Shown here: one piece after another, positions 7,933-16,252 of the stretch
How positions within the stretch are numbered: the stretch's first letter is position 1
Layout: each line of letters starts with the position of its first letter
From: Galbibacter pacificus
Lineage (GTDB): Bacteria > Bacteroidota > Bacteroidia > Flavobacteriales > Flavobacteriaceae
DNA length: 64,000 bases
Assembly: GCF_029603155.1 (NCBI RefSeq)
Contig: NZ_JAPMUA010000002.1
Location: 248,001-312,000 of the forward strand
Direction: 5' to 3'
Translations under genes and position numbers: made by a program
Notes under the pieces: generated by a model
Told to the model about the DNA's origin: nothing
The model's database searches: none
The model's input: the letters and a program-made list of their open reading frames with translations, nothing else

Positions 7933-8877
7933 TTACTCGGCTACGTTTTTCAATATTTCCTTTAAAACCGCTTGTGCAGCATATGTTCTGTTGTTTGCTT
8001 GCTGAATAACGATGGATTGATTGCTGTCCAAAACTTCATCGGCTACAACCACGTTTCTCCTTACCGGTAAACAGTGCATGAATTTAGCTGTTTTTATTTT
8101 GTCAAGTGTAAGCATCCAGCTTTCATCGGTGCATTTTATCTGCCCGTAATCTTTATAACTGCTCCAGTTTTTGGCATAGACAAAATCGGCATTTTTTAAG
8201 GCTTCCTCTTGATTGTATACAATTGGTGCGTTTCCAGTAATCTTTGGGTTTAATTCATAGCCTTCGGGGTGGGTAATGCAAAAATCGACATCGATCATCT
8301 GCATCATTTTAGCAAAAGAATTTGGCACGGCATGTGGCAAAGCCCGCGGGTGTGGCGCCCAGCTTAATACTACTTTTGGACGTTTTTTTTGTTTAAATTC
8401 GGTAATGGTTATAGCATCTGTTAAGGCCTGTAACGGGTGCGCCGTGGCACTTTCCATATTTACCACGGGAACCGAAGCATATTTTTGAAAACTTTTAATA
8501 ACCTGTTCTTCTTCGTCCTTTACTTTATCGGTGAGTGAAGGAAAGGCCCTTAAAGCAATAATGTCTACATATTGCGAGATAACCGCCGCGGCTTCTTTAA
8601 TATGTTCTGCTGTACCGGCATTCATAACGCTTCCGTCTTCAAATTCAAGTCCCCAACTATCCGAATTCAAATTCATGGTTATAACATCCATCCCTAAATT
8701 TTGCGCTGCTTTTTGAGTACTTAAACGCGTACGTAAACTGGAATTGAAAAATAGGAGGCCGATGGTTTTATTTTCTCCTAATTTTTTAGAGGAAAAAGGA
8801 TTGGATTTTAAAGAAATGGCTTCAGAAATCAGGGTGTCTATGTTATTTATATCTTCAAGGTCAAGGAAGTGTTTCAT
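7933..8877 (-). CDS. argF': N-succinylornithine carbamoyltransferase (ArgF')
   Basis: A 314-residue transcarbamylase of the acetyl/succinyl-ornithine branch. Carbamoyl-phosphate loop SSLRTR (residues 46-51), HPLQALTDA and HCLPVRRN are present. SWAPHPRALPHAVPNSF is the branch-specific proline-rich segment, absent from ordinary ornithine transcarbamylases. Residue 90, in MNAGTAEH, aligns with Glu92 of the Xanthomonas acetyl enzyme and Pro90 of the Bacteroides fragilis succinyl enzyme. Here it is Ala. Published substitutions of Glu92 by Pro, Ser, Val or Ala turn the acetyl enzyme into a succinyl enzyme, so succinyl specificity is predicted. It acts between ArgD and the ArgE-type deacylase. Confidence 0.88.
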   Translation of the reverse strand: MKHFLDLEDINNIDTLISEAISLKSNPFSSKKLGENKTIGLLFFNSSLRTRLSTQKAAQNLGMDVITMNLNSDSWGLEFEDGSVMNAGTAEHIKEAAAVISQYVDIIALRAFPSLTDKVKDEEEQVIKSFQKYASVPVVNMESATAHPLQALTDAITITEFKQKKRPKVVLSWAPHPRALPHAVPNSFAKMMQMIDVDFCITHPEGYELNPKITGNAPIVYNQEEALKNADFVYAKNWSSYKDYGQIKCTDESWMLTLDKIKTAKFMHCLPVRRNVVVADEVLDSNQSIVIQQANNRTYAAQAVLKEILKNVAE

Positions 8878-8950
8878 TACGGTTTAAGAATTTATAATGA
8901 TGAATTAATACTTTAAATTAATGGATTTAATTATTTGATTATCAATATTT

Positions 8951-9727
8951 TTATCTAGTTATAATTTTAGTGTATGGAATATTTCCAAGTACGGTTTTGG
9001 TTATAAAATTCTCTTCCATACCGTTTACAATCCATGTTTCTATGTTCGATTTTACTGCAATTTCAATGGCATCAACTTTAGACTTCATTCCTCCCGTTCC
9101 ATGCGATGATTTTCCATCGGCTACTTCTTTTATCAAGCTTTCAAAGCCCATAACTTCTCGAATGGTTTCCGGGGTTCCATTTTGCATCGATTTTTTGGTA
9201 TATATGCCATAGGTGTTGGTTGCAATAATCAATAAATCGGCTTTTAAAAGTGCGGCGGTCATGGCGGCCAGTTTATCGTTGTCGCCAAATTTAATTTCAT
9301 CGGTGGCAACGGTATCATTTTCATTTATAATCGGGACATAATCGTTCTGTAAAAGTATATTGATGGTATTTACAATATTGTCTTTGGATGTTTTGCTCTT
9401 AAAATCGGAATAAGAAAGCAAGCATTGGGAGATATACAGGCCCAATTCCCTGAAGTTTTCCTGATAAATACGCATTAAATGCAGTTGCCCAATGGATGCA
9501 AGCGCCTGTTTTACGTTAATTTCCTTGCCATTGCCCTCTAACTTTACAAATTGTTTGGCTGCGGCAATGGCGCCCGAGCTAACAATAATAAACTCATATT
9601 CGTTTTTTAAAGAAGCAACTTGCCTGGCAATATCTTCTATTTTACCGCGGGAAATATGGTTGGTTTCCCGGGTCAGGGTATTGGATCCAATTTTTAGGAC
9701 AATTCTTTTTTTGGTTGATGGCTTCAT
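8951..9727 (-). CDS. proB: Glutamate 5-kinase paralogue 2 (short, no PUA domain)
   Basis: A 258-residue amino acid kinase-fold enzyme, first step of proline synthesis. Seen are VLKIGSNTLT, VSSGAIAAAKQF, PIINENDTVATDEI, FGDNDKLAAM and SHGTGGMKSKV, the canonical ProB set. The C-terminal PUA domain of the E. coli enzyme is absent. The frame is open upstream to 9778, but those codons lie inside a terminator hairpin. I therefore chose the Met at 9727 directly before KPSTKKRIVLKIG; a Met at 9745 is an alternative. It is the second of two tandem proB genes, about half identical to the first by eye. Confidence 0.88.
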   Translation of the reverse strand: MKPSTKKRIVLKIGSNTLTRETNHISRGKIEDIARQVASLKNEYEFIIVSSGAIAAAKQFVKLEGNGKEINVKQALASIGQLHLMRIYQENFRELGLYISQCLLSYSDFKSKTSKDNIVNTINILLQNDYVPIINENDTVATDEIKFGDNDKLAAMTAALLKADLLIIATNTYGIYTKKSMQNGTPETIREVMGFESLIKEVADGKSSHGTGGMKSKVDAIEIAVKSNIETWIVNGMEENFITKTVLGNIPYTKIITR

Positions 9728-9745
9728 TTTTTTCCGAAATGACAT

Positions 9746-9812
9746 AAAAAAAGCCCAAAAAGCATAACTTTTATACATGTTTATAGTGTATGGAATTACT
9801 TTTTGGGCTTTT
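9746..9812 (-). terminator. Strong hairpin terminator/attenuator between the two proB genes
   Basis: On the minus strand AAAAGCCCAAAAAG (9812-9799) pairs perfectly over 14 bp with CTTTTTGGGCTTTT (9762-9749) across a 36-nt loop, and the U-run continues to 9746. It lies after the stop of the upstream proB and directly before the start of the second, so it should reduce transcription into the downstream genes. Confidence 0.8.
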
Positions 9813-9837
9813 ATCTATAGGCTTGTTATATTAAAAA

Positions 9838-10620
9838 TCATTCAATTTTTGTAAAAGCGGTATTTTGATTAATGGTGTTTAAGATAAAATTATCTTCCAG
9901 ACCATTTACAATCCAAGTTTCGATATTTGCCTTGTTGGCAATCTCCAAAGCAACCACTTTCGAGCTCATACCACCGGTACCGTGCGAAGATTTATCTTCG
10001 TCTACCACTTCTTTTTTAAGGTCGGAGAAATCGCTTACTTCTTCAATAGTTTCGGGCGATCCTTCCTTAAACGATTCTTTGGTATAAATACCGTTGGTAT
10101 TAGTGGCAATAATCAATAAATCTACTTTTAAAAGTGCCGCGGTCAACGCTGCCAATTTATCGTTATCTCCAAATTGTATTTCGTCGGTGGCAACAGTATC
10201 GTTTTCATTGATAATTGGAATGTAACCGTTGTCTACCAATATATTGATGGTGTTTACAATATTCTTTTTTGAAACGTCTTTTTCAAAATCAGAATAGGAG
10301 AGGAGGCATTGCGATGCCAACAGCCCCAATTCTCTAAAGCTTTCTTGAAAAATACGTATTAAATGTGGCTGGCCAATGGATGTTAAAGCTTGCTTTACAT
10401 TGATGTCTTCGCTGTAAGTGCTTTCCAGGTTTACAAATTGCTTGGCAACTACCTTTGCGCCGGAACTAACAATTACAAACTCGTAATCGTCTTGCAGTGC
10501 TGCAATTTGCCGACCTATATCTTCGATTTTCCCTCTTGATATTTGATCTGATTCTTTTGTAAGCGTATTGGAACCTATTTTTAATAGAATTCTTTTTTTC
10601 TTCTTTTTGGGCTTACTCAT
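9838..10620 (-). CDS. proB: Glutamate 5-kinase paralogue 1 (short, no PUA domain)
   Basis: A 260-residue paralogue of the next gene, with the same GSNTLTKE, INENDTVATDEIQFGDNDKL and SSHGTGGMSSK motifs. It differs in the conserved loop after SSGA: VSSGAKVVAKQF here against VSSGAIAAAKQF in the second copy, a Lys where family members have a hydrophobic residue. This may alter activity or feedback. No PUA domain. It follows proA by about 100 bases and is followed by a strong terminator hairpin. A basic N-terminus (SKPKKKKKRILLK) precedes the kinase domain. Phosphorylates glutamate for ProA. Confidence 0.88.
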   Translation of the reverse strand: MSKPKKKKKRILLKIGSNTLTKESDQISRGKIEDIGRQIAALQDDYEFVIVSSGAKVVAKQFVNLESTYSEDINVKQALTSIGQPHLIRIFQESFRELGLLASQCLLSYSDFEKDVSKKNIVNTINILVDNGYIPIINENDTVATDEIQFGDNDKLAALTAALLKVDLLIIATNTNGIYTKESFKEGSPETIEEVSDFSDLKKEVVDEDKSSHGTGGMSSKVVALEIANKANIETWIVNGLEDNFILNTINQNTAFTKIE

Positions 10621-10720
10621 TTTTCTGTTTTTAAATTATAGTTGTGTTTATTGCTCAGAGAGCTAAATATTCCGGTTTGACCAGAATGGATTATCAAATT
10701 TTTATTGTTAATTATTTCTG

Positions 10721-11917
10721 TTATCTAATTTGTCCGTTACCGTGAATATACCATTTGTTGGTAACCAAATGCTCAAGCCCGATGGGTCCTCGCTGGTGCA
10801 ATTTATCGGTACTTATGGCCAATTCGCCACCCAATCCTAAGGCTCCACCATCTGTAAATCTAGTTGAAGCATTATGATATACTGCGGCAGAATCTACTGT
10901 TGTCATAAACAAATCGGCTACATCATTATCCTTGGTAATAATAGCTGCCGAATGCCCGCCCGAATATTTGTTGATTTTTGCAATGGCATCTTCAACAGAA
11001 TCGATAACGCCAATTACAATTTTATAATCTAAAAATTCTTCATACCAAATATTATCATCTTCAATTACAGTTACACTGTCAAAATTATTCAATTCCTTAT
11101 CCACATGGACATCTACATTAAATTCGGCTAACCGATCTAATAACTTGGCTACAAAATCCTTGTAATTTGGAAGGTTGGTATCTATTAAAACCTTGTCCAG
11201 TGCATTACATGCGGATATTTTTGCGGTTTTGGCATTGATAATAACCTTCATGGCCAAATCAAGGTCGGCATTTTTATGAACATATACAAAGTTGTTTCCC
11301 CGGCCACTTACAATTACAGGGCAATTTGCGTTTTCTTTTACAAATTGAATCAACCGTTCCCCGCCACGTGGTACAATAAGGTCTATTTGTTGCGTGGGGT
11401 TTTCTAAAAAAGCCTGAGTCTCCTGTCGGTTAAACTGTAAATATTCAACCCACTCTGTTGAAACATTGTGTTTTTTCATGGCGCGGTGCCATAAATCTAC
11501 AATCAAAAGGTTGGAATTTAGCGATTCCTTTCCACCTTTCAGCAAGATTTTGTTCCCGGATTTAAAGGCAATCCCGGCTGCTTCAACAGTTACGTCGGGT
11601 CTGGATTCATAGATAATCATAATGGTCCCAAAGGGGGCCGTTTTGTTAAAAATGTCCATTCCGTTATCATGCTTAAAATGAAACCGCTCTTTTCCCAAAG
11701 GATCTTCTTGCGATGCCAATTCTTTTAACGACGCTATCATTCCGTCTATTTTAGCATCGTCTACCTTTAGGCGGTCTTCCATGGCAAGATCTTCGCCATT
11801 GTAGCCGTCGAGGTCTTTTTTGTTTGCTTTTATAATGGCATATTGCTCCTCGCGGATCAATTCTGCCATTGTTGTTAATACATTATTTCTTTCGGAAATT
11901 GTCAGTATTTTATTCAT
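10721..11917 (-). CDS. proA: Glutamate-5-semialdehyde dehydrogenase
   Basis: A 398-residue aldehyde dehydrogenase-fold enzyme converting glutamyl 5-phosphate to glutamate 5-semialdehyde with NADPH. Visible motifs are IYESRPDVTVEAAGIAFKSG, the nucleotide segment GGKES, the catalytic cysteine in KISACNALDKVLI, and the C-terminal GPIGLEHLVTNKWYIHGNGQIR. Its start overlaps the argD stop by one base (TAATG), a sign of coupled translation. ProA and ArgD handle chemically related semialdehydes of the proline and arginine branches. Confidence 0.95.
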   Translation of the reverse strand: MNKILTISERNNVLTTMAELIREEQYAIIKANKKDLDGYNGEDLAMEDRLKVDDAKIDGMIASLKELASQEDPLGKERFHFKHDNGMDIFNKTAPFGTIMIIYESRPDVTVEAAGIAFKSGNKILLKGGKESLNSNLLIVDLWHRAMKKHNVSTEWVEYLQFNRQETQAFLENPTQQIDLIVPRGGERLIQFVKENANCPVIVSGRGNNFVYVHKNADLDLAMKVIINAKTAKISACNALDKVLIDTNLPNYKDFVAKLLDRLAEFNVDVHVDKELNNFDSVTVIEDDNIWYEEFLDYKIVIGVIDSVEDAIAKINKYSGGHSAAIITKDNDVADLFMTTVDSAAVYHNASTRFTDGGALGLGGELAISTDKLHQRGPIGLEHLVTNKWYIHGNGQIR

Positions 11918-13059
11918 TACAAATTTTGATTTTTTAAAACATCGGACAAAGCTTCAAAAAAGCTGTCCATATGATGCTTTTGAATCGTTAATGGCGGTAA
12001 AATTCTTAATAAGTTCTTATTTGACGAGCCGCCGGTAAATATTTTTTTCTCGTAAATAAGCGCTTTTCTTATTTCTGATACATTTTGTCCAAACTCCATT
12101 CCAAGCATGAGCCCTCTACCTTTAAGTTTTTGTAAACTATTGATTTTCTTGGCTTTTTCTTCAAAATAAGCAGCTATTTCATTCACATTATCGATCAATT
12201 TTTCATTTTCAATAACGTCCAGAACAGCAAGCGCAGCAGCACATGCCAAGTGATTGCCTCCAAAGGTAGTGCCCAGCATTCCGTGTTTGGCTTCAAATTT
12301 AGGGTGTATTAAAACCCCGCCAATAGGAAAGCCGTTTGCCATGCCTTTGGCAACTGTAATTATGTCAGGTTGAATGTCATGATGCTGAAAGGCAAAGAAT
12401 TTCCCGCTTCTTCCGTAACCGGATTGAATTTCATCTAAAATTAAAGCTACATGATGTTTTTTGCACAATTTGACCACTCCTTGTAAAAACTCGGTGGCGG
12501 GCTCGTCTAATCCGCCAACGCCTTGAATGGGTTCAATAATAACCGCACAAACGTCACCGAACGCTAATTCATAATCTAAAGAGTGAAGTTGGTTAAAAGG
12601 AAGGAATGTGGTGACGCTGTGCTGGTTATTAATAGGAGCGTTTATAGCCCTATTGTCTGTAGCTGCAACTGCTGCAGATGTTCTTCCGTGAAAAGCATTT
12701 TTAAAAGCAATGACACGCGATTTATTGGTGTGAAACGATGCTAATTTTAATGCGTTTTCATTGGCTTCTGCCCCAGAATTGCAGAGAAACAAACTATATT
12801 CCTCGCAATTAGAAAGCCTTCCTAATCTTTCTGCCAGCTCCACTTGAAGCGGATTTTGAATGGCATTGGAGTAGAAGCCCAATTTGTTTACTTGTTCGGT
12901 AATGCGTTCTACATACGTAGGATGAGCATGGCCAATGGAGATAACGGCATGGCCTCCGTAGAGGTCTAAATATTCTTGCCCGTTCTCGTCGTAAACATAC
13001 ACGTCTTTTCCCTTTTCGGGAGTAACGTTGTATAAAGGGTAAACATCAAACAGTTTCAT
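11917..13059 (-). CDS. argD: N-acyl-ornithine aminotransferase (ArgD)
   Basis: A 380-residue class III PLP aminotransferase. GHAHPTYVERITEQ, NSGAEANENALKLA, LDEIQSGYGRSGKFFA and VAKGMANGFPIGG (with the PLP lysine) are seen, followed by GTTFGGNHLACAAALAV. It transaminates the N-acylglutamate semialdehyde made by ArgC. In this operon the acyl group is inferred to be succinyl. Located between proC and proA with one-base overlap into proA, so the proline and arginine branches are physically interleaved. Related to ornithine and succinylornithine aminotransferases; the operon decides the assignment. Confidence 0.92.
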   Translation of the reverse strand: MKLFDVYPLYNVTPEKGKDVYVYDENGQEYLDLYGGHAVISIGHAHPTYVERITEQVNKLGFYSNAIQNPLQVELAERLGRLSNCEEYSLFLCNSGAEANENALKLASFHTNKSRVIAFKNAFHGRTSAAVAATDNRAINAPINNQHSVTTFLPFNQLHSLDYELAFGDVCAVIIEPIQGVGGLDEPATEFLQGVVKLCKKHHVALILDEIQSGYGRSGKFFAFQHHDIQPDIITVAKGMANGFPIGGVLIHPKFEAKHGMLGTTFGGNHLACAAALAVLDVIENEKLIDNVNEIAAYFEEKAKKINSLQKLKGRGLMLGMEFGQNVSEIRKALIYEKKIFTGGSSNKNLLRILPPLTIQKHHMDSFFEALSDVLKNQNL

Positions 13060-13128
13060 TTATTGTATACAGAGTTTATTATTTTATTGTTAAGCCGTAT
13101 TCCTTGAAGGTGTTTTTGGCTTTGGTCC

Positions 13129-13917
13129 TTATTTAATATCGCTAATTCGTTTATAAGCGGCCATAATTCCTTTTATTACGGCAGAGCTTAGCCCATTGTG
13201 TTCCATGGCATTCAGGCCTTCAATGGTGCATCCCATTGGGGTGGTTACGTTGTCTACCTCAACTTCGGCATGTGTACCGTCTTCTATTAATGCGGCGGCA
13301 CCAATAGCTACCTGAGCCGAAATTTCCTGTGCCTCGTGCGGGTGAAAGCCCATTTGCACGCCACCTTGTGTCAATGCTCTTAAAAAGCGAAGAAAGAATG
13401 CCGTGCTGCTTGCGCCCAATACGGTTGCCGCTTGCATGAGGCGTTCTTCGATAACCATGGTTTTTCCAATGGTCCCGAACATTTTTTCCACAAACGATAC
13501 GTCTTCATGCTCCATATCGTCGGCACAGATAAACGACATGGATTGTTGCTTAACGGCGGCGGTATTTGGCATGGCCCTTATTACTTTGTTGTTTGGAACA
13601 ATTTCGTTGATTTCGCTAATGGAAACCCCGGTAACGGTAGAGATTAATATTTGATCGTTTTTTAGGTGCCCCTTTATTTCGTTAAGAACGATTTTTAAAA
13701 TTCTTGGTTGAATACAAAGGATAACCCATTTAGATTGTTTTATGGCCTGCACATTGTCTGCCGTAACAGAAACACCTGCCTGTTTTTTAATAATTTCCAG
13801 ATTTTCGTCTGATTTGTCTGCTACTAAGATGTTCTTTGGATCAAATAAATCGCTGGATGCGAGTCCTGTAATGATCGATTTTCCTAGATTTCCTGACCCA
13901 ATAACGGTAACTTCCAT
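13129..13917 (-). CDS. proC: Pyrroline-5-carboxylate reductase
   Basis: A 262-residue NAD(P)H-dependent reductase, last step of proline synthesis. N-terminal Rossmann loop VTVIGSGNLGKSIITGL, the ILCIQPR strand, VIRAMPNTAAVKQQSMSFI and the C-terminal dimerisation helices ending in TPMGCTIEGLNAMEHNGLSSAV match ProC closely. Usual length. It lies between argC (19-base gap) and argD in the same direction. Its placement among arginine genes provides the reductase for the semialdehyde produced by ProA. Confidence 0.95.
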   Translation of the reverse strand: MEVTVIGSGNLGKSIITGLASSDLFDPKNILVADKSDENLEIIKKQAGVSVTADNVQAIKQSKWVILCIQPRILKIVLNEIKGHLKNDQILISTVTGVSISEINEIVPNNKVIRAMPNTAAVKQQSMSFICADDMEHEDVSFVEKMFGTIGKTMVIEERLMQAATVLGASSTAFFLRFLRALTQGGVQMGFHPHEAQEISAQVAIGAAALIEDGTHAEVEVDNVTTPMGCTIEGLNAMEHNGLSSAVIKGIMAAYKRISDIK

Positions 13918-13936
13918 TTTGTTTTGTTTTTTAGTT

Positions 13937-14911
13937 TTAGAAATAACTTCCTTTTAATTTAAGTCCGTCGCATTCATCAAAACCAAAAAGTAAGTTCATG
14001 TTTTGCACTGCCTGACCAGAGGCGCCTTTTATTAAATTATCTATGACACTAGTGATAAGCAGCACGTCTTCGTGCTTGTGAAGATGTATAAAACAATTGT
14101 TGGTATTTATTACCTGTTTTAAATGAACTTCTTTGGTTGATAAATGTGTGAACGGGTCTTTAACATAAAAATCCTTGTATAAATTCCAAGTTTCTTCCAA
14201 ACTATTTTCAAATTTCATATAAGATGTTACAAAAATCCCCTTGGTGAAATTGCCGCGTTGCGGAAGCATAAAAATGTTTGGTTGGTTGTTCTGGAGGCTC
14301 ACAATACTTTGATTGATCTCCCCTAAATGTTGGTGTGTAAATGGTTTGTACCAGGAAATATTATTGTTTCTCCAACTAAAATGCGATGTCGCCGATGGAG
14401 AAACCCCGGCCCCGGTACTTCCGGTAATGGCATTGATATGAATATTGGCTGCCAACAGGCCTTTTTTTGCCAAAGGGAGCAATGCCAACTGAATGGCCGT
14501 AGCAAAACACCCCGGATTGGCTATATTTTGTGCATTTTTAATTTTTTCTTTTTGCAGTTCGGGCAACCCGTAAACAAATTCCCTTTTTTTGTAATTAGAG
14601 TCTTTATCCAGTCTAAAATCATTGCTTAAATCAATAACCTTTGTTTTTGCCGAAAAAGAATATTCGTCTAAAAAAGCTATGGAATTACCGTGCCCAAGGC
14701 ATAAAAAGAGTACATCTACCTCTGGGTTGATAGTATCGGTAAATTTTAAACTACAACTACCAACAAGGTCTTCGTGCGTTTCGGCAATAGGCTTCCCGGC
14801 TCTTGTTGTGCTATATACAAAATCTATTCCGGCGTGCGGGTGATTTATTAAAATCCTGATGAGTTCGCCTCCTGTATATCCTGAGCCTCCTATAATTCCT
14901 GCTTTAATCAT
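13937..14911 (-). CDS. argC: N-acyl-gamma-glutamyl-phosphate reductase (ArgC)
   Basis: A 324-residue semialdehyde dehydrogenase. GIIGGSGYTGGELIRIL is the nucleotide loop, NPGCFATAIQLALLPLAKKGL holds the catalytic cysteine, and ITGSTGAGVSPSATSHFSWR precedes the substrate pocket. LPQRGNFTKGIFVTSYM replaces the P-HL-PM-RGI segment of the usual family, keeping the general layout. It reduces the N-acylglutamyl phosphate made by ArgB. It follows argG, from which it is separated by a palindromic repeat of about 110 bases. Confidence 0.92.
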   Translation of the reverse strand: MIKAGIIGGSGYTGGELIRILINHPHAGIDFVYSTTRAGKPIAETHEDLVGSCSLKFTDTINPEVDVLFLCLGHGNSIAFLDEYSFSAKTKVIDLSNDFRLDKDSNYKKREFVYGLPELQKEKIKNAQNIANPGCFATAIQLALLPLAKKGLLAANIHINAITGSTGAGVSPSATSHFSWRNNNISWYKPFTHQHLGEINQSIVSLQNNQPNIFMLPQRGNFTKGIFVTSYMKFENSLEETWNLYKDFYVKDPFTHLSTKEVHLKQVINTNNCFIHLHKHEDVLLITSVIDNLIKGASGQAVQNMNLLFGFDECDGLKLKGSYF

Positions 14912-14952
14912 TTTTTTATGCTGTTTGTTGCTGTGTTGTTATGCTGTTATAC

Positions 14953-15062
14953 TGTTATGCTGAGCTTGCCCGCCTGCCATGGCATTTCGGGCAGGTTGAA
15001 GCACTGTTCAAAAACCCTTCTACATACTGAAGCTAAATTCAGCACAGGTGCTCAGGGTGACA
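14953..15062. repeat. Expanded intergenic palindrome between argG and argC
   Basis: A longer relative of the 6096-6156 element. It starts TGTTATGCTGAGCTTG and ends GTGCTCAGGGTGACA, and carries an extra inner palindrome built on CCTGCC/GGGCAGG (about 14970-14996) and a CTGAAGC/GCTAAATTCAGC stretch. In the operon transcript it would fold into a large compound hairpin. Confidence 0.7.
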
Positions 15063-15070
15063 TTTGTTAA

Positions 15071-16252
15071 TCAATTATGATTGACCGACTGATGGATTTT
15101 TGCCGCATTGGCATTTATTTTGATAAATCCTTTGGCTTCATCGGCGCTCCAGCCCTTGTTCATTTCGCCATAGCTGCCAAATTTGGCATTCATTAAATCG
15201 TGTTTCGACTGGATTCCATCAATAAAAAACCGGTACGGATGCAAGCTCACCCATACATCTCCAGAAACATTTTTTTGAGTATCTGTTAAAAAAGTTTCGA
15301 TGTTCCGCATAACCTCATCCAAGTAATTTCCTTCATGCAATAACATTCCGTACCAATTGGCCAGATAATCTTTATGCTGCTGTTGCCATTTGGTCAATAC
15401 GTGTTTTTCCAAAGTATGGTGTGCTTTAATAATTACCATGGGCGCGGCGGCTTCAAAACCAACCCTTCCTTTTATGCCGATAATGGTATCGCCAACATGG
15501 ATATCTCTTCCAATGGCAAATTGCGAAGCTATTTCGTCCAGTTTTTCAATAAGTGCTACAGGTTTTCCCTTTTTTCCGTCAATTGCACTAAGTTCTCCTT
15601 TGGTAAAAGTCAGTTTTACTTTTTGTGTTCCCATGTTTTCAAGCTGACTTGGGTAAGCTTCGCTTGGCAGGGGCAAGTGGGAGGTAAGGGTTTCGTCGCC
15701 ACCAACGCTGGTTCCCCATAAACCTTTATTGATGGAATATTTGGCTTTTTCCCAAGCCATGTGCACTCCTTTACTTTTTAGGTAATCTATTTCTTCCTGT
15801 CGGGATAGTTTATTGTCCCGAATTGGTGTGATAATTTCAATTTCGGGGGCCAAAATCTGAAAAATCATATCAAACCGTACTTGGTCGTTTCCGGCCCCGG
15901 TACTTCCATGGGCAATATATTTTGCTCCATTCTCTTTGGCATAATTTACAATTTCGATAGCCTGCACAATCCTTTCTGCACTAACCGATAGCGGATAGGT
16001 ATTGTTTTTAAGTACATTTCCATAAATAAGGTATTTTACTACTTTATCATAAAATGTTTGAACGGCATCAAGGGAAACATATGTTTTAGCACCCAAAGTC
16101 AATGCCTTTTTTTCAATTTCTTGTATTTCTTCTTTAGAAAAACCTCCGGTGTTAACACTTACGGCATGTACTTCGTAACCACTTTCCGATAAGGATTTTG
16201 CACAATAAGATGTGTCCAGGCCGCCACTGTATGCCAATACTAATTTCTTCAT
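15071..16252 (-). CDS. argG: Argininosuccinate synthase
   Basis: A 393-residue ATP-dependent ligase joining citrulline and aspartate. The N-terminal PP-loop LAYSGGLDTSYCAKSL binds ATP. YIAHGSTGAGNDQVRFD and the later DKLSRQEEIDYLKSKG-like and GTSVGGDETLTSH segments match ArgG. The start overlaps the stop of the preceding GNAT gene by four bases (ATGA type), so translation of the two is probably coupled. First large enzyme gene after the leader region. The family and role are secure. Confidence 0.95.
   Translation of the reverse strand: MKKLVLAYSGGLDTSYCAKSLSESGYEVHAVSVNTGGFSKEEIQEIEKKALTLGAKTYVSLDAVQTFYDKVVKYLIYGNVLKNNTYPLSVSAERIVQAIEIVNYAKENGAKYIAHGSTGAGNDQVRFDMIFQILAPEIEIITPIRDNKLSRQEEIDYLKSKGVHMAWEKAKYSINKGLWGTSVGGDETLTSHLPLPSEAYPSQLENMGTQKVKLTFTKGELSAIDGKKGKPVALIEKLDEIASQFAIGRDIHVGDTIIGIKGRVGFEAAAPMVIIKAHHTLEKHVLTKWQQQHKDYLANWYGMLLHEGNYLDEVMRNIETFLTDTQKNVSGDVWVSLHPYRFFIDGIQSKHDLMNAKFGSYGEMNKGWSADEAKGFIKINANAAKIHQSVNHN

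Noticed and set aside
9728..9778. N-terminal extension of the second ProB (MYKSYAFWAFF)
   Set aside because: The bases form the loop and 3' arm of a strong terminator, and the paralogue has no such extension.
13403..13654. ORF opposite proC
   Set aside because: Shadow of proC with no independent features. Similar antisense frames opposite argE, argB, ilvC, ilvA and gapN were left out for the same reason.
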